A DNA stretch of 64,000 bases from Stenotrophomonas nematodicola (GCF_009467805.1 NZ_WIAY01000004.1:1-64000); one strand, 5' to 3'; positions 37,565 through 47,425 are shown, numbered from the stretch's first letter. The notes: generated by a model not told the origin, from the sequence alone. Numbers and translations are program-made.

Positions 37565-39346
37565 TTGTCCGATATCACTACTTCCGAACCCGGGAGCGCT
37601 GACGCGCCCGCCGAGAAGCGCGTGCGCAAGCCGCGTGTTGCCAAGGCCGCCACCGCGACCGACGCCGGTTCCCCCCCCGCACAACCCGTCCTGCCCCTGG
37701 CTGCCGCGCCTGACGCGCCGGCGCCGGCCGCTGCCGCTCCGGCAGCCCCGCAGGCATCGGCCCCGGCAGCGTCTGCCGGTGGCGACGCATCGCCCGCGCA
37801 GGGCGGTGGTCAGCAGGACACCGGCGACGGTGGCCAGCGCAATCAGAATGGCCGCCACCAGAACCAGCAGGGCGGGCAGAACCCGTACCAGCAGGGTCAG
37901 GGTCAGAACCAGGGCCACGGTCAGGGCCAAGGCCAAGGCAACCGCCGCGACCGTTTCCGCAATCGCCGCGACCGCAACCGCGGTGGCGATCGCTACAACG
38001 ATGACGGCATGCCGCAGGACAACAACGAACCGCAGCAGCCGTTCGTGCGCAGCCAGCAGGCCAACGTGCCCGAAGGCTTCCCGGTCTACTCGCTGAGCGA
38101 CCTCAAGCGCATGCCGGCGCAGAAGCTGCTGGAGATTGCCGAGCAGCTGCAGATCTCCGAAGGCGTGGCACGTGCCCGCAAGCAGGACGTGATCTTCGCC
38201 CTGCTGAAGGTGCTGACCCGCCACGGCGACGGCGTTGCCGCCGACGGCGTGCTGGAAATCCTGCCGGACGGCTTCGGTTTCCTGCGTGCCGCCGAAGCCA
38301 GCTATCTGGCCGGCCCGGATGACACCTACATCTCGCCCAGCCAGATCCGCCGCTTCAACCTGCGCACCGGCGACCACCTGTCCGGCCGCATCCGCTTCCC
38401 GAAGGACGGCGAGCGCTACTTCGCGCTGTCGATCGTGGACACCATCAACGGTGAGCCGCTGGAAGCGTCCAAGAACAAGGTGCTGTTCGAGAACCTGACT
38501 CCCCTGTTCCCGCGCAAGCGCTTTACCCTGGAACGCGGCAACGGGTCGTCCGAAGACATCACCGGCCGCATCATGGATCTGATGGCGCCGCAGGGCAAAG
38601 GCCAGCGCGCGCTGATCGTCTCCCCGCCCAAGGCCGGCAAGACGATGCTGATGCAGCAGGTGGCCACGGCGATCACCACCAACCATCCGGACGTGCACAT
38701 GATCGTGCTGCTCATCGACGAGCGTCCGGAAGAAGTAACTGAAATGCAGCGCACCGTGCGCGGCGAAGTCATCAGCTCCACCTTCGACGAACCGGCCGCG
38801 CGCCACGTCCAGGTTGCCGAAATGGTGATCGAACGGGCCAAGCGCCTGGTCGAGCACAAGAAGGACGTGGTGATCCTGCTCGACTCCATCACCCGCCTGG
38901 CACGCGCCTACAACAACGTGGTGCCCAGCTCCGGCAAAGTGCTCACCGGTGGTGTGGACGCCAACGCCCTGCACCGCCCGAAGCGCTTCTTCGGTGCCGC
39001 GCGCAACGTCGAGGAAGGCGGCAGCCTGACCATCATCGCCACAGCGCTGGTGGACACCGGCAGCAAGATGGACGAAGTGATCTACGAAGAGTTCAAGGGC
39101 ACCGGCAACAGCGAAGTGCACCTGAACCGTCGTATCGCCGAAAAGCGCGTGTACCCGGCAATCGACATCAACCGCTCGGGCACCCGCCGCGAAGACCTGC
39201 TCATCGAACCGGAGCTGCTGCAGAAGATCTGGATCCTGCGCAAGCTGCTGCATCCGATGGACGAAATCGCCGCGATGGAGTTCCTGCTCGACAAGATGAA
39301 GAACACCAAGTCCAACGACGAGTTCTTCGGTTCGATGAAGCGCTGA
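37565..39346 (+). CDS. rho: transcription termination factor Rho with long disordered N-terminal insert
   Basis: A 593-residue Rho (E. coli has 419) starting with TTG at 37565, preceded by GAGGAA. The first 165 residues are an Ala/Pro stretch, then a Gln/Gly/Asn-rich stretch (about 80-125) and an Arg/Asp-rich stretch. The conserved part begins at [21 protein letters not shown]. The cold-shock RNA site (DGFGFLR), Walker A SPPKAGKT near 353, the Walker B region [13 protein letters not shown] and the R-loop/Q-loop area are intact. The insert resembles prion-like RNA-binding segments. Confidence 0.97.
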   Translation: MSDITTSEPGSADAPAEKRVRKPRVAKAATATDAGSPPAQPVLPLAAAPDAPAPAAAAPAAPQASAPAASAGGDASPAQGGGQQDTGDGGQRNQNGRHQNQQGGQNPYQQGQGQNQGHGQGQGQGNRRDRFRNRRDRNRGGDRYNDDGMPQDNNEPQQPFVRSQQANVPEGFPVYSLSDLKRMPAQKLLEIAEQLQISEGVARARKQDVIFALLKVLTRHGDGVAADGVLEILPDGFGFLRAAEASYLAGPDDTYISPSQIRRFNLRTGDHLSGRIRFPKDGERYFALSIVDTINGEPLEASKNKVLFENLTPLFPRKRFTLERGNGSSEDITGRIMDLMAPQGKGQRALIVSPPKAGKTMLMQQVATAITTNHPDVHMIVLLIDERPEEVTEMQRTVRGEVISSTFDEPAARHVQVAEMVIERAKRLVEHKKDVVILLDSITRLARAYNNVVPSSGKVLTGGVDANALHRPKRFFGAARNVEEGGSLTIIATALVDTGSKMDEVIYEEFKGTGNSEVHLNRRIAEKRVYPAIDINRSGTRREDLLIEPELLQKIWILRKLLHPMDEIAAMEFLLDKMKNTKSNDEFFGSMKR

Positions 39347-39366
39347 TCCGCGTTTCGGACGAACAG

Positions 39367-39393
39367 AAAAGGCCCCGCATCGCGGGGCCTTTT
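39367..39393 (+). terminator. rho-independent terminator of rho
   Basis: AAAAGGCCCCGC (39367-39378) and GCGGGGCCTTTT (39382-39393) form a strong stem with a three-base loop, followed by more T. Confidence 0.9.
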
Positions 39394-39410
39394 TTATTGG
39401 CGTCTTCAAC

Positions 39411-39459
39411 GGCACCGCGACCACTACCCGGTAGTGCCGGCCGCCGGCCGGCTCCCGGC
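39411..39459 (+). repeat. GTAG-type (SMAG-like) palindromic repeat, left copy
   Basis: The 49 bases hold CCACTACCCGGTAGTG and then GTGCCGGCCGCCGGCCGG, two nested palindromes. The GTAG next to a GC-rich stem is the mark of the SMAG elements of Stenotrophomonas maltophilia. The copy at 41817-41865 differs by one base. It lies just after the rho terminator. Confidence 0.75.
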
Positions 39460-39533
39460 GTCTCCTGTGTCTCAGTCAACTTATGAGATGCCCACCAGCG
39501 TTGCGCTTGAACAGCACCCAGCGGCGACTTCGC

Positions 39534-39974
39534 CTATCGGACCTCGCCCGGCACTTCGATTGACCACACGGCATCGCCACCGACTTCATACCGCAGAATC
39601 GAGAACGCTGGTTGACGCAGAACGACCGAGCGCGTCGCACCTTCCGGCAAGCTCACCCGACGGGAGGGCAGGGATGCGCGAAAAGGCACATCGCCCGCAG
39701 GCAAGGCCCAGAACGTATCGCCAGCGCGGCCTACGACGATATGAACACGCCCGGCGAGATCGTTCACCTGATAGTAGGAAATTCCATCTCGTTCGAACCC
39801 GTACACCACCCAGTTCGGATCATGGCTCATGCTGATTGCCGAGGGATGCGTCTGCCCCAATCCGTGCGCCGCCAACTTCATTCCATGATCGTCGCTGAGC
39901 TGTGCATTCCCCTGCATCGGTATTGACGACAATGCAAGCATCGACATTGCACAGTAGATTTTAATGGACTTCAC
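39534..39974 (-). CDS. secreted hypothetical protein
   Basis: A 146-residue protein starting with GTG at 39974, preceded by a strong GGAGGG. An N-terminal signal peptide is clear (KSIKIYCAMSMLALSSIPMQGNAQ). The mature part, with WVVYGFERDGISYYQVNDLAGRVHIVVGRAGDTFWALP, looks like a small beta-sandwich. The family is not recognised. An upstream in-frame ATG would give a longer protein without ribosome site or signal. It lies divergent from the sensor gene in the repeat-flanked module, and both are less GC-rich than their neighbours. Confidence 0.7.
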   Translation of the reverse strand: MKSIKIYCAMSMLALSSIPMQGNAQLSDDHGMKLAAHGLGQTHPSAISMSHDPNWVVYGFERDGISYYQVNDLAGRVHIVVGRAGDTFWALPAGDVPFRASLPSRRVSLPEGATRSVVLRQPAFSILRYEVGGDAVWSIEVPGEVR

Positions 39975-40235
39975 CTCACCCTCCTGATTCGAACGGCGAC
40001 AGCGCCACCAAGCATCGTATGCATGCGTATCCCGCAAGACATTAGGAATGCTACGAAACACCAGACAGGACGGCGGATCACGACACACCAGGCTTGAAGC
40101 CGCATGAATCATCCAGCGCGCACTTTCGTCATATTCCGATAACCCGCCTCACGGATTGCGCATACGGTGGTAAGCCGACACTGCCTGGACTCGCGCCGGA
40201 AGCGTGAGGCCGAGCGCAATGAGAAGGAGGAGCGA

Positions 40236-41840
40236 ATGCGACTGGAGCGGTGGAAGGATGCCTGTGAACTCAGCTTTCGCATCTACCCATTTGGGTTCGC
40301 CGTAGCGCTGATGTACGCACTCGCGTACTGGGCCGCGCGAGAAGTGTCTGTAGACCAGTTCCTTCTCCCTGCAGGCGTCCGTATAGCAGCACTTTTAATC
40401 TGTCCGTACAGGTATTGGCCCTACCTGCTTTTGGGCGAATATTGCTACTTCGCGTCCGCGCGCTACTCCATGATCGAAAAGTACGGCATGGCATGGGTCG
40501 TGCTTGGATCTGCTCTGTTGATGCCGACCGTGATGGGAATCGTCCACCTGCATCGCAAGCTGATGAGCTCAAAGACCGACATATGGCTGATCTCTGTCGC
40601 AGCCGCCTCAACGATGGCTGTCACATCACTCAATCTTGGCATCTCACATGCCCTATGGCCTTCCCCGCCCGTCACGGATCTTGACACCAAGCTGACACGT
40701 TTCCTCGTCGGTGACTTCATCGGGATCCTGACCATCGCCCCGCTTGCCTTGCTGTGGAGCAAGCGGCATAGCGAATCACAGACCGAATCAACATTGATGA
40801 GCGGACACGTGCTTCTGACCTCCGCCTGTCTCATCCTGATGATCATGCTGGGCCTTCTTGCGCACCTTATCCCCCTTGATTCGGCGGCGGCGAAGACGGA
40901 TCTGCTGCTGTTGATGGCACTTCCTGCCGTCGCATTGACCTGCATGCATGGCTGGCGGGGCGCCGCCATCAGCGTCCCACTCTGGAGCGTAATTGTGCGC
41001 CTGACGATGCCGTCCACAGGTGTAGCAGAATCATTTGATCCAGCAGCATTCTCCGTGCAACAGAATCTGGCGGTGGTGGGTATCGCACTTCTGGCTGTCG
41101 GATCATGCCTGTCTTACTACTACCGTCGGTATCGGTCCACCGATCAGGACGGCAGAAACGCCGCCTCGCTGGCACGCATCACGCACATCGCCACCGAGAT
41201 GGATCTACGCACACGTGCGCTCGATATCAGAAAGCTGGGCGACGGTCTGGAGCACTCGCTGGACGACCTTTCAGACTGGCTCGACATGCAGGGCCATCAG
41301 GACCTCGCCAGCAGTCTCCGCCGTGTATCGGCAGTGCATTCACGAAAGTTCCGCGAGCAGATCACGATGGTGTATCCCACGTCGCTGGAGCATGTCGGTC
41401 TGTATCTGGCACTGCAGACCGGCGGGATCCACGAGGCATGGAAGAACACCGATCGGCTGATGCTGCACCGGCTTGGCGGTGATCCGTGCCAGCTGAGCAT
41501 CGGCCTTCAGCTGGCGACGTACCGGAGCATCGCCGAGGCCGTCTCACTGCTGCTGCAGCACGAGCCCGGTCAGATCCACATCAGCGCGCGATGCGGCAGG
41601 TTCCGGCGCGACCGGGGCATTCTGGTGGCCGTGGCACTGCTGGACACCCGGCGCCATCTGTCAGATGTCACCATGACCCTCGCGCTTGAGCGCCTCACCG
41701 GCCGCACGCTGGCCTACGGGGGAACCGTACAATGCCGCCGCAACCGCGTCCGGATATTGCTGCTGGAGCCGCGGCCCGACGTGGAGACGGCGCGGCATTT
41801 CAGATTCCCGGTGCACGGCACCGCGACCACTACTCGGTAG
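40236..41840 (+). CDS. MASE1-domain membrane sensor with degenerate kinase-like C-terminus
   Basis: A 534-residue protein from ATG 40236, behind a strong AAGGAGGAG site. The first 310 residues have eight to ten membrane helices of MASE1 type (YWAAREVSVDQFLLPAGVRIAALLICPYRYWP near the start). The C-terminal 220 residues (SLARITHIATEMDLRTRAL onward) are arranged as a histidine-kinase-like dimer and ATPase domain, but no clear N/G boxes are seen, so it may not be catalytic. The last residues (HGTATTTR) and the stop are encoded by the right-hand repeat. Confidence 0.75.
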   Translation: MRLERWKDACELSFRIYPFGFAVALMYALAYWAAREVSVDQFLLPAGVRIAALLICPYRYWPYLLLGEYCYFASARYSMIEKYGMAWVVLGSALLMPTVMGIVHLHRKLMSSKTDIWLISVAAASTMAVTSLNLGISHALWPSPPVTDLDTKLTRFLVGDFIGILTIAPLALLWSKRHSESQTESTLMSGHVLLTSACLILMIMLGLLAHLIPLDSAAAKTDLLLLMALPAVALTCMHGWRGAAISVPLWSVIVRLTMPSTGVAESFDPAAFSVQQNLAVVGIALLAVGSCLSYYYRRYRSTDQDGRNAASLARITHIATEMDLRTRALDIRKLGDGLEHSLDDLSDWLDMQGHQDLASSLRRVSAVHSRKFREQITMVYPTSLEHVGLYLALQTGGIHEAWKNTDRLMLHRLGGDPCQLSIGLQLATYRSIAEAVSLLLQHEPGQIHISARCGRFRRDRGILVAVALLDTRRHLSDVTMTLALERLTGRTLAYGGTVQCRRNRVRILLLEPRPDVETARHFRFPVHGTATTTR

Positions 41841-41865
41841 TGCCGGCCGCCGGCCGGCTCCCGGC
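41817..41865 (+). repeat. GTAG-type (SMAG-like) palindromic repeat, right copy
   Basis: Same 49 bases as the left copy in the same orientation with one change (ACTACT for ACTACC). It begins inside the last codons of the MASE1 gene; the gene's TAG is the TAG of the GTAG. It ends 13 bases before the stop of the converging glycosidase gene and may act there as a transcript-end hairpin. Confidence 0.75.
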
Positions 41866-41878
41866 AATGCACGGGACC

Positions 41879-44410
41879 TTACGGGCAGCGCACTGCCCCG
41901 GCCGCCTTGGCCGCATCCACCGATACCCGCACCTGGGTGAAGGCCGCGGCGAACGGCCTGTCCGCACTCACCACCCACGGCGCTTCCACCGCGCCCAGGT
42001 CCACGCCCTGCCTGGCGAAGCAGGCCAGTGGCACGGTGATGGTCTGCTTCTGCCCCGGCGACATCCGGGCCAGCACCGGCGCGATATCCACGCCGCCTTC
42101 GCAGCCGGTGCCGCACTGCATGGTCACCTTCACCGCTGACGTCGGGCGCTGCACCAGCTGCACGTCGAACTGCAGCGCGCCGTCGGTACGCGCCAGCGCG
42201 CCGAGATTGCGGCGCGAGCTGCTGCGTGCGACCAGCTGTGCGGGAGCTAGCCAGGTCACCTCCTTGGCGTCCTGCTGGGTGTTCACCTGCACGGTGCGCA
42301 CCTGGACCACCGGCGCGGTCGTGGGCCAACGCAGGGTGGCATTGAGGTCGTTGCCGAGCGGCTGGGTGGCGCCGGCAGCGGCCACGTGCAGTGCGAACGG
42401 CGGAGTATCGGCACGGTTGAAGATCGGCAGCGTGGTGACCGCGCCGCAGTTGTCCGGGTTGGCTTCGGGCAGGCGGCCCACGCTGCCCGGTGCCGCATAG
42501 CGCAGGCCATAGCCGAGCGCGAACAGCGGCGGACGCTTCGGGTCGGGCTGGTCGATCGGCGCCGGACACGGGATACCCGGCCACGGGAAGCTCAGGCGGC
42601 CGCGGAAATCGTGCGCGGGTTTGCCGTTCCTGCCCGCCACCAGCACGTCGGTGATGCCCTTGCCCTCGCTGCCCGGCAGCCACGCTGCCACGAACGCCTG
42701 CGACAGGTTGAGCAGGTCGTTGGTGTACATCGGCCGCCCGGAGAAGTACACCGTGACCACCGGCTTGCCGGTCGCCTGCGCGGCACGCAGCACCGCCAGG
42801 TCCTGCGGGTAGGTACGACTGTGGCTGACGCTGTCCGAATGCAGAATGTCGCCGTTGGTTTCGGCGTAGGGCGTCTCGCCGACCACGGCCACCACCACGT
42901 CGAACTGTCCCGCATCGACGCCGGCGCCATCGGCGCTGTAGGTCACCTGCCGCGCCCCCAGTTCCGCGCGCAGCGCCCCCAGCACCGAGTCGGCCTGCGG
43001 GTAATCGGCATTGGTGTTGTCGGTGCCCTGCCACGTCAGCGACCAGCCGCCGGCCTGGTCGGACAGGCTGTCGGCACTCTTGCCGACCACCAGCACCCGC
43101 GCATCGCGGCGCAGCGGCAGCACGCTGCTCTCGTTCTTCAGCAGCACCAGCGACTCGCGCACGGCGCGCCGGGCCAGGTCGCGATGCAGCACCGCCTTGC
43201 TGTCGCCAGCGTAACGGCTGTCGGAAGGTGCGTGGTTGAACAGGCCGGCACGCAGCTTGACCCGCAGGATGCGGGCAACCGCATCATCGATGCGCGCCAT
43301 CGGGATCTCGCCGCTTTCCACCTGGGCGATGGTGTTGGCGATGAAAGCCTTCCAGTCATCGGGCACCATCACCATATCGATGCCGGCATTGATCGCCTGC
43401 GCACAACTGTCGTTGCGGCAGCCGGGCACCTGGGCGATGCCGTTCCAGTCGGACACCACGAAGCCGTCGAAGCCCATTTTGTGCTTCAGCGCATCGGTCA
43501 GCAGTGCCTTGCTGCCGTGCATCTTGCCGTAATCCATGCCGGCGGTGCGGTCGTTCCAGCTGTTGAACGAGGCCATCACCGTCTGCACGCCCTCGCCCAG
43601 CGCACCGTAGTAGCCTTGGCCGTGCACGTTGATCATCGCGGCCTTGCCGACCAGCGCCTCGCCCTGGTCGCGGCCGTGCTCGGTGGCGCCATCGCCGATG
43701 TAGTGCTTGGCGGTGGCCACCACGTTGCCGTCGTCGGCAAAGCGGCCCTGCGCGCCCCTGACGTAGGCCCGCGCATACTCGCGCACGCGCGCCGGATCGG
43801 ACGAGAAGCTCTCGTAGGTGCGGCCCCAGCGCGGGTCGTGGGCCACGGCCAGGGTCGGTGCAAACACCCAGTCGATGCCCGTCGCGCGGGTGGCGCGCGC
43901 GGTCGCCTCGCCGATGCGCTCGATCAGTTCGGCATCACCGGCCGCACCGAGGCCGATGTTGTGCGGGAACAGCGTGGCGCCGTAGACGTTGTTGTGCCCG
44001 TGCACCGCATCGGTGCCCCAGATCACCGGGATGGGGGTCTTCGCATCCGTGGCCAGCGACGCTGCGCGGTAGGCATCGGCAAGACGCAGCCAGTCCGCCA
44101 CCGAGGCATGCTTGTCCATGCCAGGCCACGAGCCGCCGCCGTTGAGCACCGAGCCGATGTAGTACTGCCGCACCTGCTCGGGGCTGATCGTCTTGATCTC
44201 GGGCTGGGTCATCTGCCCGATCTTCTGCGCCAGCGTCATCTGCGCGAGGATCTGCTGGACCCGTGCTTCGAGGGCCGGGTCCGGCGCGATCGCGCTGGTC
44301 ACACGCGGCCAATCCTTCAGCGTTTCACCCCTGGCAGGAGCGGCCAGCGCCGGGCTGGCCAGGGCCAGCAGCAGGCAGGTGCCGAGCAGGGTCTTGGTGG
44401 GGCTGTTCAC
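41879..44410 (-). CDS. glycoside hydrolase family 3, exported beta-glucosidase-like
   Basis: An 843-residue enzyme starting with GTG at 44410, preceded by GGAGG. The signal peptide is at about 1-24 (TLLGTCLLLALASPALA). The catalytic (beta/alpha)8 domain shows the nucleophile Asp near 321 in GFVVSDWNG and the substrate-binding KHYIGDGATEHGRDQGE. The alpha/beta sandwich (LVLLKNESSVLPL… VVGKSADS) and an extra C-terminal carbohydrate-binding-like domain follow. It should release glucose from cello-oligosaccharides or other beta-glucosides in the periplasm. The promoter carries two LacI-type operators. Confidence 0.92.
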   Translation of the reverse strand: MNSPTKTLLGTCLLLALASPALAAPARGETLKDWPRVTSAIAPDPALEARVQQILAQMTLAQKIGQMTQPEIKTISPEQVRQYYIGSVLNGGGSWPGMDKHASVADWLRLADAYRAASLATDAKTPIPVIWGTDAVHGHNNVYGATLFPHNIGLGAAGDAELIERIGEATARATRATGIDWVFAPTLAVAHDPRWGRTYESFSSDPARVREYARAYVRGAQGRFADDGNVVATAKHYIGDGATEHGRDQGEALVGKAAMINVHGQGYYGALGEGVQTVMASFNSWNDRTAGMDYGKMHGSKALLTDALKHKMGFDGFVVSDWNGIAQVPGCRNDSCAQAINAGIDMVMVPDDWKAFIANTIAQVESGEIPMARIDDAVARILRVKLRAGLFNHAPSDSRYAGDSKAVLHRDLARRAVRESLVLLKNESSVLPLRRDARVLVVGKSADSLSDQAGGWSLTWQGTDNTNADYPQADSVLGALRAELGARQVTYSADGAGVDAGQFDVVVAVVGETPYAETNGDILHSDSVSHSRTYPQDLAVLRAAQATGKPVVTVYFSGRPMYTNDLLNLSQAFVAAWLPGSEGKGITDVLVAGRNGKPAHDFRGRLSFPWPGIPCPAPIDQPDPKRPPLFALGYGLRYAAPGSVGRLPEANPDNCGAVTTLPIFNRADTPPFALHVAAAGATQPLGNDLNATLRWPTTAPVVQVRTVQVNTQQDAKEVTWLAPAQLVARSSSRRNLGALARTDGALQFDVQLVQRPTSAVKVTMQCGTGCEGGVDIAPVLARMSPGQKQTITVPLACFARQGVDLGAVEAPWVVSADRPFAAAFTQVRVSVDAAKAAGAVRCP

Positions 44411-44528
44411 GACATCTACCTCCAGTGGGAATGGCTCGAGATCGGTATGGGCACCGCCGTCACCGACGACCACGCGCGGTGCGCGTCGTCGTCGTTGCAG
44501 TGGAATCGTGCGGGTCAGCGCCCCTGTC

Positions 44529-44567
44529 TGACAGCGCTGTCATACAAAGCCGCGGCAACGCTGTCAA
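44529..44567 (-). promoter_or_regulatory. GH3 promoter with two LacI-type operators
   Basis: On the minus strand TTGACA (44562-44567) and TATGAC (44539-44544) stand 17 bases apart. The perfect palindrome TGACAGCGCTGTCA (44529-44542) covers the -10, and TTGACAGCGTTGCC (44554-44567) covers the -35. Binding of the adjoining LacI regulator would shut the promoter. The rest of the 382-base GH3/lacI interval shows no gene. Confidence 0.7.
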
Positions 44568-44792
44568 CCGCCCGCGACGCGTTGCGCAGGGCCGCGCCTG
44601 CAGTGACGGGGATCGCGGTCCACCGTGCATGTTCCTCGCCCGCCCGGGGTGCTGCATTGCCGCACGGATTGACGGGGGCGCCAAACACCATCGCGTCGTG
44701 GCAACATCCGCCTGCATCAGCAACACGGTGGTCGCCCCGGCGCACTACCATCGGCATCCGTCGACCCGCCCCCCAACAGGATCTCCCGCACC

Positions 44793-45800
44793 ATGCGTAG
44801 TCGTATCGAGGATGTCGCCGCGGTTGCGGGCGTTTCGATCAAGACCGTGTCCCGCGTGCTCAACAACGAGCCGAACGTGCGCGTGGAAACACGTGACCGC
44901 GTGCTGGCGGCCGTCGCGCGGCTGGGCTACAAGCCCAACCTGTCGGCGCGCAGCCTGGCGGGGCAGCGCTCGTATGCGCTGGCGCTGGTCTACAACAATC
45001 CGTCGCGCAACTACCTGATGGAGATCCAGAACGGCATGCTGGAGGCGTGCCACGCCCATCACTACAACCTGATCCTGGGGCCGGTCGGCACCGGCCGGAC
45101 GACCCTGCCCGACCTCGCTGCGCTGTTCGAGAACTCGCGCCCGGATGGCGTGGTGCTGATTCCGCCACTGACCGACGACGCGGTAGTGCTGTCCTATCTG
45201 GAAGAGCACGAGATTCCCTTCACCAGCATCGCACCGCGCCACCCGGACGGCCGCATCGGCGTGCGCATGGACGAAACCACCGCCGTGGTCGAGCTGATCG
45301 GCCATCTGGTCGCACAGGGCCATCGGCGCATCGCGCACATCAAAGGGCCGCGCGCGCATGGCGCCTGCCAGTGGCGGCATGCCGGCTATCGCAAGGCGCT
45401 CAAGGATGCCGGCATCGCCTACGACCCCACGCTGGTGGTGAATGGCGAGTTCTCGTTCGAGTCTGGCGTGGTGGCGGCCAATGCGCTGCTTGATCTGGAC
45501 CCGCCGCCCACCGCGATCTTCGCCGCCAACGACGACATGGCCGCTGCGGTATTCCGTGTGGCCGGCCAGCGCGGCCTGCGCATTCCGCGCGACTTGTCGG
45601 TCTGCGGCTTCGACGACACGCCCATCGCTGGTCACATCTACCCGGCATTGACCACCGTGCGGCAGCCCACCTCGACGATGGGGCAGCTCGCCACCGAACA
45701 GCTCATCGAACGCATCCGCTCGCCCGAAGGCGGCCGCATGGTCACGGTGGACCATGCGGTGCTGATCCGCGAATCGACCCGTGCGCCGCGACGGCGCTGA
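44793..45800 (+). CDS. LacI-family transcriptional regulator
   Basis: A 335-residue repressor. The N-terminal helix-turn-helix is IEDVAAVAGVSIKTVSRVLNN, with the hinge helix LSARSLAGQRS, and the sugar-binding periplasmic-type domain follows (ALALVYNNPSRNYLMEIQNG … VCGFDDTPIAGHIYPALTTV). The operators at the GH3, MFS and TonB genes are the likely targets, and the ligand is probably the glycoside handled by them. Confidence 0.94.
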   Translation: MRSRIEDVAAVAGVSIKTVSRVLNNEPNVRVETRDRVLAAVARLGYKPNLSARSLAGQRSYALALVYNNPSRNYLMEIQNGMLEACHAHHYNLILGPVGTGRTTLPDLAALFENSRPDGVVLIPPLTDDAVVLSYLEEHEIPFTSIAPRHPDGRIGVRMDETTAVVELIGHLVAQGHRRIAHIKGPRAHGACQWRHAGYRKALKDAGIAYDPTLVVNGEFSFESGVVAANALLDLDPPPTAIFAANDDMAAAVFRVAGQRGLRIPRDLSVCGFDDTPIAGHIYPALTTVRQPTSTMGQLATEQLIERIRSPEGGRMVTVDHAVLIRESTRAPRRR

Positions 45801-45806
45801 GCGGGA

Positions 45807-47078
45807 TCACGCGGTGAGCCGCGACCCACGCCAGGCGTAGAACAGGATGTACAGGTAGCACAGCAGCGGCAGCAGGAACGACAGCTGCAGGCCGTGGTGG
45901 TCGGCAACCCAGCCCACCGCGAGCGGCACCACCGCGCCGCCCACGATGGCCATCACCAGCAGGCTCGACCCCTGACCGGTCAATGCACCCAGGCGCGCGA
46001 TGGCCAGCGCGAAGATGGTCGGGAACATGATCGAGTTGAACAGACCGATGCTCACCACCGCCCACTTGGCCAGCCCGCCGCCGGCCAGCATGGTGACTCC
46101 CAGCAGTCCCATCACCACGAGCGCGAACAGCCCCAGCAGGCGGCGCGGATCGATCTGCGCCAGCAGCACGGTGCCCACCAGCCGCCCGACCAGCGCACCG
46201 CCCCAGTACAGCGACACGTAACGGGTGGCTTCCTGCTCGGTCAGCCCTTCGCCGATGCCGGGCATGGACAGGAAGTTGACCAGCACGCTGCCGATGGAGA
46301 CTTCGGCGCCGACGTAGAAGAAGATCGCCAGCACGCCGTAGCGCAGGTGCGGATGGCGCAGCGCATCGCGCAGCCGGCCCTGGCCCGCCCCCTCCTCCAC
46401 ACCGGGAATGGTGGGCAGTCGGAACATCCAGATGGCGGCGGCCAGGACGAACAGCGCCACCGCCAGCCCGAAGTACGGCACCTGCACCGACTGCGCCTCG
46501 GCAACGCGGTAGGCCAGTGCTTCGGCCTGCGGCAGCAGCGCCAGCTGCGCGTCGGTGCGCGGCTCGGCCGACAGGATCAGCAGCCCGCCAAACAGCGGCG
46601 CCAGCGTGGTGCCCAGCGCGTTCATCGATTGCGCCAGGGTCAGCCGGCTGGAACTGGTGCGTTCCGGGCCCAGCAGCGCCACGTACGGATTGGCCGCCAC
46701 CTGCAGCACCGTGATGCCCGTGGCCAGGACGAACAGCGCCCCCAGGAACAGACCGTAGACGTGGGCATGCGCAGCCGGCCAGAACAGCAGGGCGCCCAGC
46801 CCGGCAATGGCCAGGCCAGCCACAATGCCGCGCTTGTAGCCGACGGCGGCCACCAGGCGGCCGGCTGGCAGCGACATCAGGAAGTACGCACCGAAGAAGG
46901 TGAACTGCACCAGCATCGCCTGCACCCAGGTCAGCGCGAAGGCGGCCTTGAGGTGCGGGATCAGGATGTCATTGAGGCAGGTGAGGAAACCCCACATGAA
47001 GAAGATGGCGGTCACGACCGCCAGTGCTACGCCATTGCGTTGCACATGTTGCCCACGAACGGCAGCAGAAGTGTCCAT
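45807..47078 (-). CDS. sugar MFS transporter (FucP/GluP type)
   Basis: A 423-residue transporter with 12 membrane helices, starting at 47078 behind GGAAGGA. FFMWGFLTCLNDILIPHLK near the N-terminus is the hallmark of the FucP/GluP sugar-proton symporters, and VLQVAANPYVALLGPE is a conserved family stretch. It probably imports the monosaccharide released by the GH3 enzyme. It converges with lacI, with a six-base gap. Confidence 0.92.
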   Translation of the reverse strand: MDTSAAVRGQHVQRNGVALAVVTAIFFMWGFLTCLNDILIPHLKAAFALTWVQAMLVQFTFFGAYFLMSLPAGRLVAAVGYKRGIVAGLAIAGLGALLFWPAAHAHVYGLFLGALFVLATGITVLQVAANPYVALLGPERTSSSRLTLAQSMNALGTTLAPLFGGLLILSAEPRTDAQLALLPQAEALAYRVAEAQSVQVPYFGLAVALFVLAAAIWMFRLPTIPGVEEGAGQGRLRDALRHPHLRYGVLAIFFYVGAEVSIGSVLVNFLSMPGIGEGLTEQEATRYVSLYWGGALVGRLVGTVLLAQIDPRRLLGLFALVVMGLLGVTMLAGGGLAKWAVVSIGLFNSIMFPTIFALAIARLGALTGQGSSLLVMAIVGGAVVPLAVGWVADHHGLQLSFLLPLLCYLYILFYAWRGSRLTA

Positions 47079-47147
47079 TGCATGTCCTTCCAGGTTGGGA
47101 ACGCCGGCCACGCGGCGGCCACACATGGAACATGGTCCGGTCAAGGA

Positions 47148-47162
47148 TGTCCAGCGCTGTCA
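47148..47162 (-). promoter_or_regulatory. partial LacI-type operator upstream of the MFS gene
   Basis: TGTCCAGCGCTGTCA contains AGCGCTGTCA, one half and the centre of the palindrome seen at the GH3 promoter; the other half is poorly kept. No clear -35/-10 pair was found near it. Confidence 0.4.
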
Positions 47163-47396
47163 GACAACCGGTCAGTCATCCGGCCGGACGTGCGATCAGC
47201 GGTCTGCGCGTGCCCCGCGCAGTTTCATTCTGCACTGCACCACAATCCGCTCCCGTTGAATCCAGCGCGACACGTCCTGCGAAATATGCAGCTATCGGCC
47301 TGCACTGCCATGTTTTACGCCCTTGCGTCGCGCTGAATGCAGCAAGCCCGGGAGCGGCACGGATGCGGCCGGCGGTGCGGCGGATGCGTCCGTTTG

Positions 47397-47425
47397 TTGA
47401 CAACGCTGTCAACCGTGGCTCCAAT
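47397..47425 (+). promoter_or_regulatory. TonB-receptor promoter overlapped by LacI-type operator
   Basis: TTGACA (47397-47402) and TCCAAT (47420-47425) stand 17 bases apart. The inverted repeat TTGACAACGCTGTCAA (47397-47412) covers the -35. It has the same half-sites as the GH3 operators. The remaining intergenic sequence (47163-47396, 47426-47501) holds no gene. Confidence 0.65.
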
